64,000 bases of DNA from Nitratireductor pacificus pht-3B (lineage in GTDB: Bacteria > Pseudomonadota > Alphaproteobacteria > Rhizobiales > Rhizobiaceae), in contig NZ_AMRM01000020.1 in NCBI RefSeq assembly GCF_000300335.1, forward strand, positions 39,316 through 103,315, in the 5' to 3' direction. Under the pieces are notes generated by a model. That model was not told the origin of the DNA. It did not search any database and saw only the letters and a list, made by a program, of their open reading frames with translations. A program made the translations under genes and the position numbers. Positions 61,737 to 64,000 of the stretch are shown in pieces. The stretch's first letter is position 1, and each line of letters starts with the position of its first letter.

Positions 61737-63134
61737 TCAGTGTTCCATTGCCTTGACGATGTCGTCGGTCATCTTCTTTGCGTCGCCGAGGAGCATCATG
61801 GTTCCGTCCTTGTAGAACAGCGTGTTGTCGATGCCGGCATAGCCGGAGCCGAGCGAGCGCTTGACGAACAGGCAGGTGCGGGCCTTGTCGACCTCGAGGA
61901 TCGGCATGCCGTAGATGGGCGAGGCCTTGTCGTCGCGCGCCGCCGGATTGGTGACGTCGTTGGCGCCGATCACATAGGCGACATCCGCCTGGGCGAACTC
62001 GGAGTTGATGTCCTCCAGCTCGAACACCTCGTCATAGGGCACCTGCGCCTCGGCCAGCAGCACGTTCATGTGGCCCGGCATGCGGCCCGCCACCGGGTGG
62101 ATCGCGTACTTCACCTCGACGCCCGCCTCCTTCAGCTTGTCGGCCAGCTCGCGCACCGCATGCTGCGCCTGCGCCACCGCCATGCCGTAGCCCGGCACGA
62201 TGATCACCTTCTGCGCATTGGCCATCAGATAGGCCGCATCGTCGGCCGATCCCTGCTTGACCGTCCGCTCGATGCCGTCGTCGCTGGCCGCCGCCGTCTC
62301 GCCGCCGAAGCCGCCGAGGATCACCGAGATGAACGAGCGGTTCATCCCCTTGCACATGATGTAGCTGAGGATCGCGCCCGACGAGCCGACCAGCGCGCCG
62401 GTGATGATCAGCGCCAGATTGCCCAGCGTGAAGCCGATGCCGGCCGCCGCCCACCCCGAATAGGAGTTCAGCATCGACACCACCACCGGCATGTCCGCGC
62501 CGCCGATCGGCACGATGATCAGAACGCCCAGCACCAGCGACGCCGCGACGATCATCCAGAACACCGTCGTCGACTGCGTCGTCACCAGCAGCACGATCAG
62601 CACCACCAGCGCGATCGCCAGCCCCGCATTGACGATGTGGCGCATCGGCAGCAGGATCGGCTTGCCGGACATGCGCCCGTCGAGCTTCAGGAAGGCGATG
62701 ATCGAGCCGGTGAAGGTGATCGCGCCGATGGCGACGCCGAGCGACATCTCCACCAGCGCCTGCGCGTGGATCGCGCCGACCGTGCCGATGCCAAAACTCT
62801 CCGGCGCATACATCGCCGCCGCCGCCACCATCACCGCGGCAAGGCCGACCAGGCTGTGGAAGGCGGCCACCAGCTGCGGCATCGCCGTCATGGCGATGCG
62901 CCTGGCAATCACCGCGCCGATGCCGCCGCCGAGGGCGATGCCGGCGACGATCAGCACGAAGCCGTTGAACGACGGCGTCGCATAGACCAGCGTCGTGACG
63001 ATGGCGATGGCCATGCCCGCCATGCCGTACAGATTGCCCTTGCGGCTGGTCGTCGGATGCGACAGGCCGCGCAGCGCCATGATGAACAGGACGCCGGAGA
63101 CCAGGTACAGGAAGGATGCGAGATTGGCGCTCAA
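61737..63134 (-). CDS. pntB: NAD(P) transhydrogenase subunit beta
   Basis: This 465-aa protein is the beta chain of proton-translocating transhydrogenase, with about nine N-terminal membrane helices and a C-terminal NADP-binding domain. Marks are VIIVPGYGMAVAQAQHAVRE (GYGxxVA), AIHPVAGRMPGHMNVLLAEA, DVAYVIGANDVTNPAARDDK and KRSLGSGYAGIDN. The start appears to be TTG 63134, 1 bp after the pntAB stop codon region, giving the standard N-terminus SANLASFLYLVSGVLFIMAL. Confidence 0.96.
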   Translation of the reverse strand: MSANLASFLYLVSGVLFIMALRGLSHPTTSRKGNLYGMAGMAIAIVTTLVYATPSFNGFVLIVAGIALGGGIGAVIARRIAMTAMPQLVAAFHSLVGLAAVMVAAAAMYAPESFGIGTVGAIHAQALVEMSLGVAIGAITFTGSIIAFLKLDGRMSGKPILLPMRHIVNAGLAIALVVLIVLLVTTQSTTVFWMIVAASLVLGVLIIVPIGGADMPVVVSMLNSYSGWAAAGIGFTLGNLALIITGALVGSSGAILSYIMCKGMNRSFISVILGGFGGETAAASDDGIERTVKQGSADDAAYLMANAQKVIIVPGYGMAVAQAQHAVRELADKLKEAGVEVKYAIHPVAGRMPGHMNVLLAEAQVPYDEVFELEDINSEFAQADVAYVIGANDVTNPAARDDKASPIYGMPILEVDKARTCLFVKRSLGSGYAGIDNTLFYKDGTMMLLGDAKKMTDDIVKAMEH

Positions 63135-63135
63135 G

Positions 63136-63561
63136 TCACTTGTCCTTCTTCTTGTACATGGCCAGCATCCGGCTGGTCACCAGGAAGCCGCCGAAGATGT
63201 TGACCGAGGCCAGCACCAGGGCGACGAAGCCGAAGCCGGTGGCAAGCCCGGAGGCCGAGATGCCCACTGCCAGAAGCGCGCCGACCACGATCACCGAGGA
63301 GATCGCGTTGGTCACCGACATCAGCGGCGTGTGCAGCGCCGGCGTCACCGACCAGACCACGTAGTAGCCGACGAAGATCGCCAGCACGAAGATCGCCAGG
63401 CGGAACACGAACGGGTCGATCGCCCCGCCCGAGGCGCCATGCGCCAGCGCGCCGGCCGCATCGGCCACCTCCGCCGCCTGCAGGTTCTCCATCGCCGCGC
63501 GCACGCTGGCAACCGCGCCGTCGAGCTGGTCGAGCGCCCGTTCGAGTGCTGTTGGTTCCAT
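63136..63561 (-). CDS. pntAB: NAD(P) transhydrogenase subunit alpha part 2
   Basis: This 141-aa protein carries the membrane segment of the alpha chain ([20 protein letters not shown] is diagnostic, followed by [19 protein letters not shown]). It is encoded separately from the NAD-binding part, as is usual in alphaproteobacteria. Its N-terminal 45 residues form an acidic linker. ATG 63561 overlaps the stop of pntAA (TGATG) and it is followed at once by pntB. Confidence 0.95.
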   Translation of the reverse strand: MEPTALERALDQLDGAVASVRAAMENLQAAEVADAAGALAHGASGGAIDPFVFRLAIFVLAIFVGYYVVWSVTPALHTPLMSVTNAISSVIVVGALLAVGISASGLATGFGFVALVLASVNIFGGFLVTSRMLAMYKKKDK

Positions 63562-64000
63562 CAGGCTTCTCCCCCCGATCTGGCTGCCGCGGGCGTCTTC
63601 GCCGGGCTCTTCGCCCCGGCCGCCCCGGTAGCGGGTTTCTTCGGTGCGGGCTTCTTGGCTGCAGGCTTCTTCACCGCAGGCTTCTTCGCCGGCGCCTTCT
63701 TCGGCGCAGCGGCCGTTCCGGCAGCGCCCTTGCCCGCATCCGCGAAGGCCGGATGCACGATCCTGCCGTCATGCGTCAGCATGGTCGCCTTCACCAGCTC
63801 GTCATTCATGTCGATGGCGAGCGTCTTCTTCTCCTTGTCGACCATGGTCTCCAGGAAGGCGAACAGGTTCTTCGCATAGAGCAGCGACGCCGACGCCGCC
63901 ACCCGGCCCGGCACGTTGAGATGGCCGAGGATTTTTACGTCGTTCTTCGTCGTCACCACCTTGCCGGCGACCGCGCCCTCGACATTGCCGCCGCGCTCGA
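63561..64000 (-). CDS. pntAA: NAD(P) transhydrogenase subunit alpha part 1 (C-terminal end, partial)
   Basis: Open to the window edge; 146 C-terminal codons are seen. [20 protein letters not shown] and [20 protein letters not shown] are typical of the end of the soluble NAD-binding subunit, as is [16 protein letters not shown]. After the normal end, a tail of about 50 residues rich in Lys, Ala and Pro (repeated KKPA units such as [20 protein letters not shown]) extends the protein, resembling histone H1-like tails. Confidence 0.93.
   Translation of the reverse strand, partial: ERGGNVEGAVAGKVVTTKNDVKILGHLNVPGRVAASASLLYAKNLFAFLETMVDKEKKTLAIDMNDELVKATMLTHDGRIVHPAFADAGKGAAGTAAAPKKAPAKKPAVKKPAAKKPAPKKPATGAAGAKSPAKTPAAARSGGEA

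Noticed and set aside
1..64000. CRISPR arrays and rRNA genes
   Set aside because: No regularly spaced direct repeats and no rRNA-like stretches were seen; the only tRNA sequence is the Val fragment.

Overview
The window looks like high-GC alphaproteobacterial DNA, most likely from Hyphomicrobiales (Rhizobiales) near Mesorhizobium/Aminobacter-type Phyllobacteriaceae. The grounds are a rhizobial-type (Rhc) type III secretion operon with a split secretin, a RIME-like intergenic palindrome, several short palindromic repeat families, a split pntAA/pntAB/pntB transhydrogenase, and an rpsU/DUF992/sarcosine-oxidase complement typical of that order. The taxonomy is inferred from gene content only.

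Layout. 1-3.4 kb (minus): T3SS genes sctC1(nolW)-sctI(nolB)-sctJ(nolT)-sctK(nolU)-sctL(nolV), with the start of the next gene (probably sctN) at the left edge. 4.3-10.8 kb: an L,D-transpeptidase, an MFS transporter, a MocR-type regulator, an XRE/MmyB-type regulator and a TPR lipoprotein. 11.0-11.4 kb: an IS3 remnant. 11.5-21.1 kb (minus): AsnC-type and LuxR-type regulators, an OsmC-like protein, HyuA/HyuB-type hydantoinase/oxoprolinase subunits and an NCS1 permease. Divergent from these, 21.2-24.4 kb carries a class-V PLP enzyme resembling a cysteine desulfurase, an MBL persulfide-dioxygenase-like protein and a TauE-type exporter. 24.5-25.7 kb: an apparently complete IS3-family element. 25.8-38.4 kb: a second cyclic-amide/ureide gene set (M20 carbamoylase, dihydropyrimidinase-like protein, racemase, TRAP-TAXI transporter with DUF1850, amidohydrolase, D-carbamoylase-type nitrilase, LysR, AllA, PuuE). 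38.6-39.3 kb: a decayed IS3 element.

At 39.76-39.81 kb lies the 3' half of a tRNA-Val(GAC), without its 5' half. This is the typical footprint of an integrated island. By polarity the island lies to the left, which places the T3SS and both amide-utilisation modules in accessory DNA. The right part (39.9-64 kb) reads like ordinary chromosome: a lone amino-acid ABC permease, a GntR regulator with kynureninase, an RND efflux pair, MaoC hydratase, DUF2156, a SufR-like regulator with an MFS pump, the heterotetrameric sarcosine oxidase operon soxBDAG, an SDR, a membrane protein, rpsU, a TPR lipoprotein, DUF992 and pntB-pntAB-pntAA.

The most interesting working hypothesis is that 11.5-24.4 kb encodes one pathway: a ring compound is imported by the NCS1 permease, opened by HyuA/HyuB, desulfurated by the PLP enzyme, its sulfane sulfur oxidised by the MBL protein, and sulfite exported by TauE. 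A sulfur-containing cyclic amide such as a thiazolidine or thiohydantoin would fit, but the substrate is not shown by the sequence.
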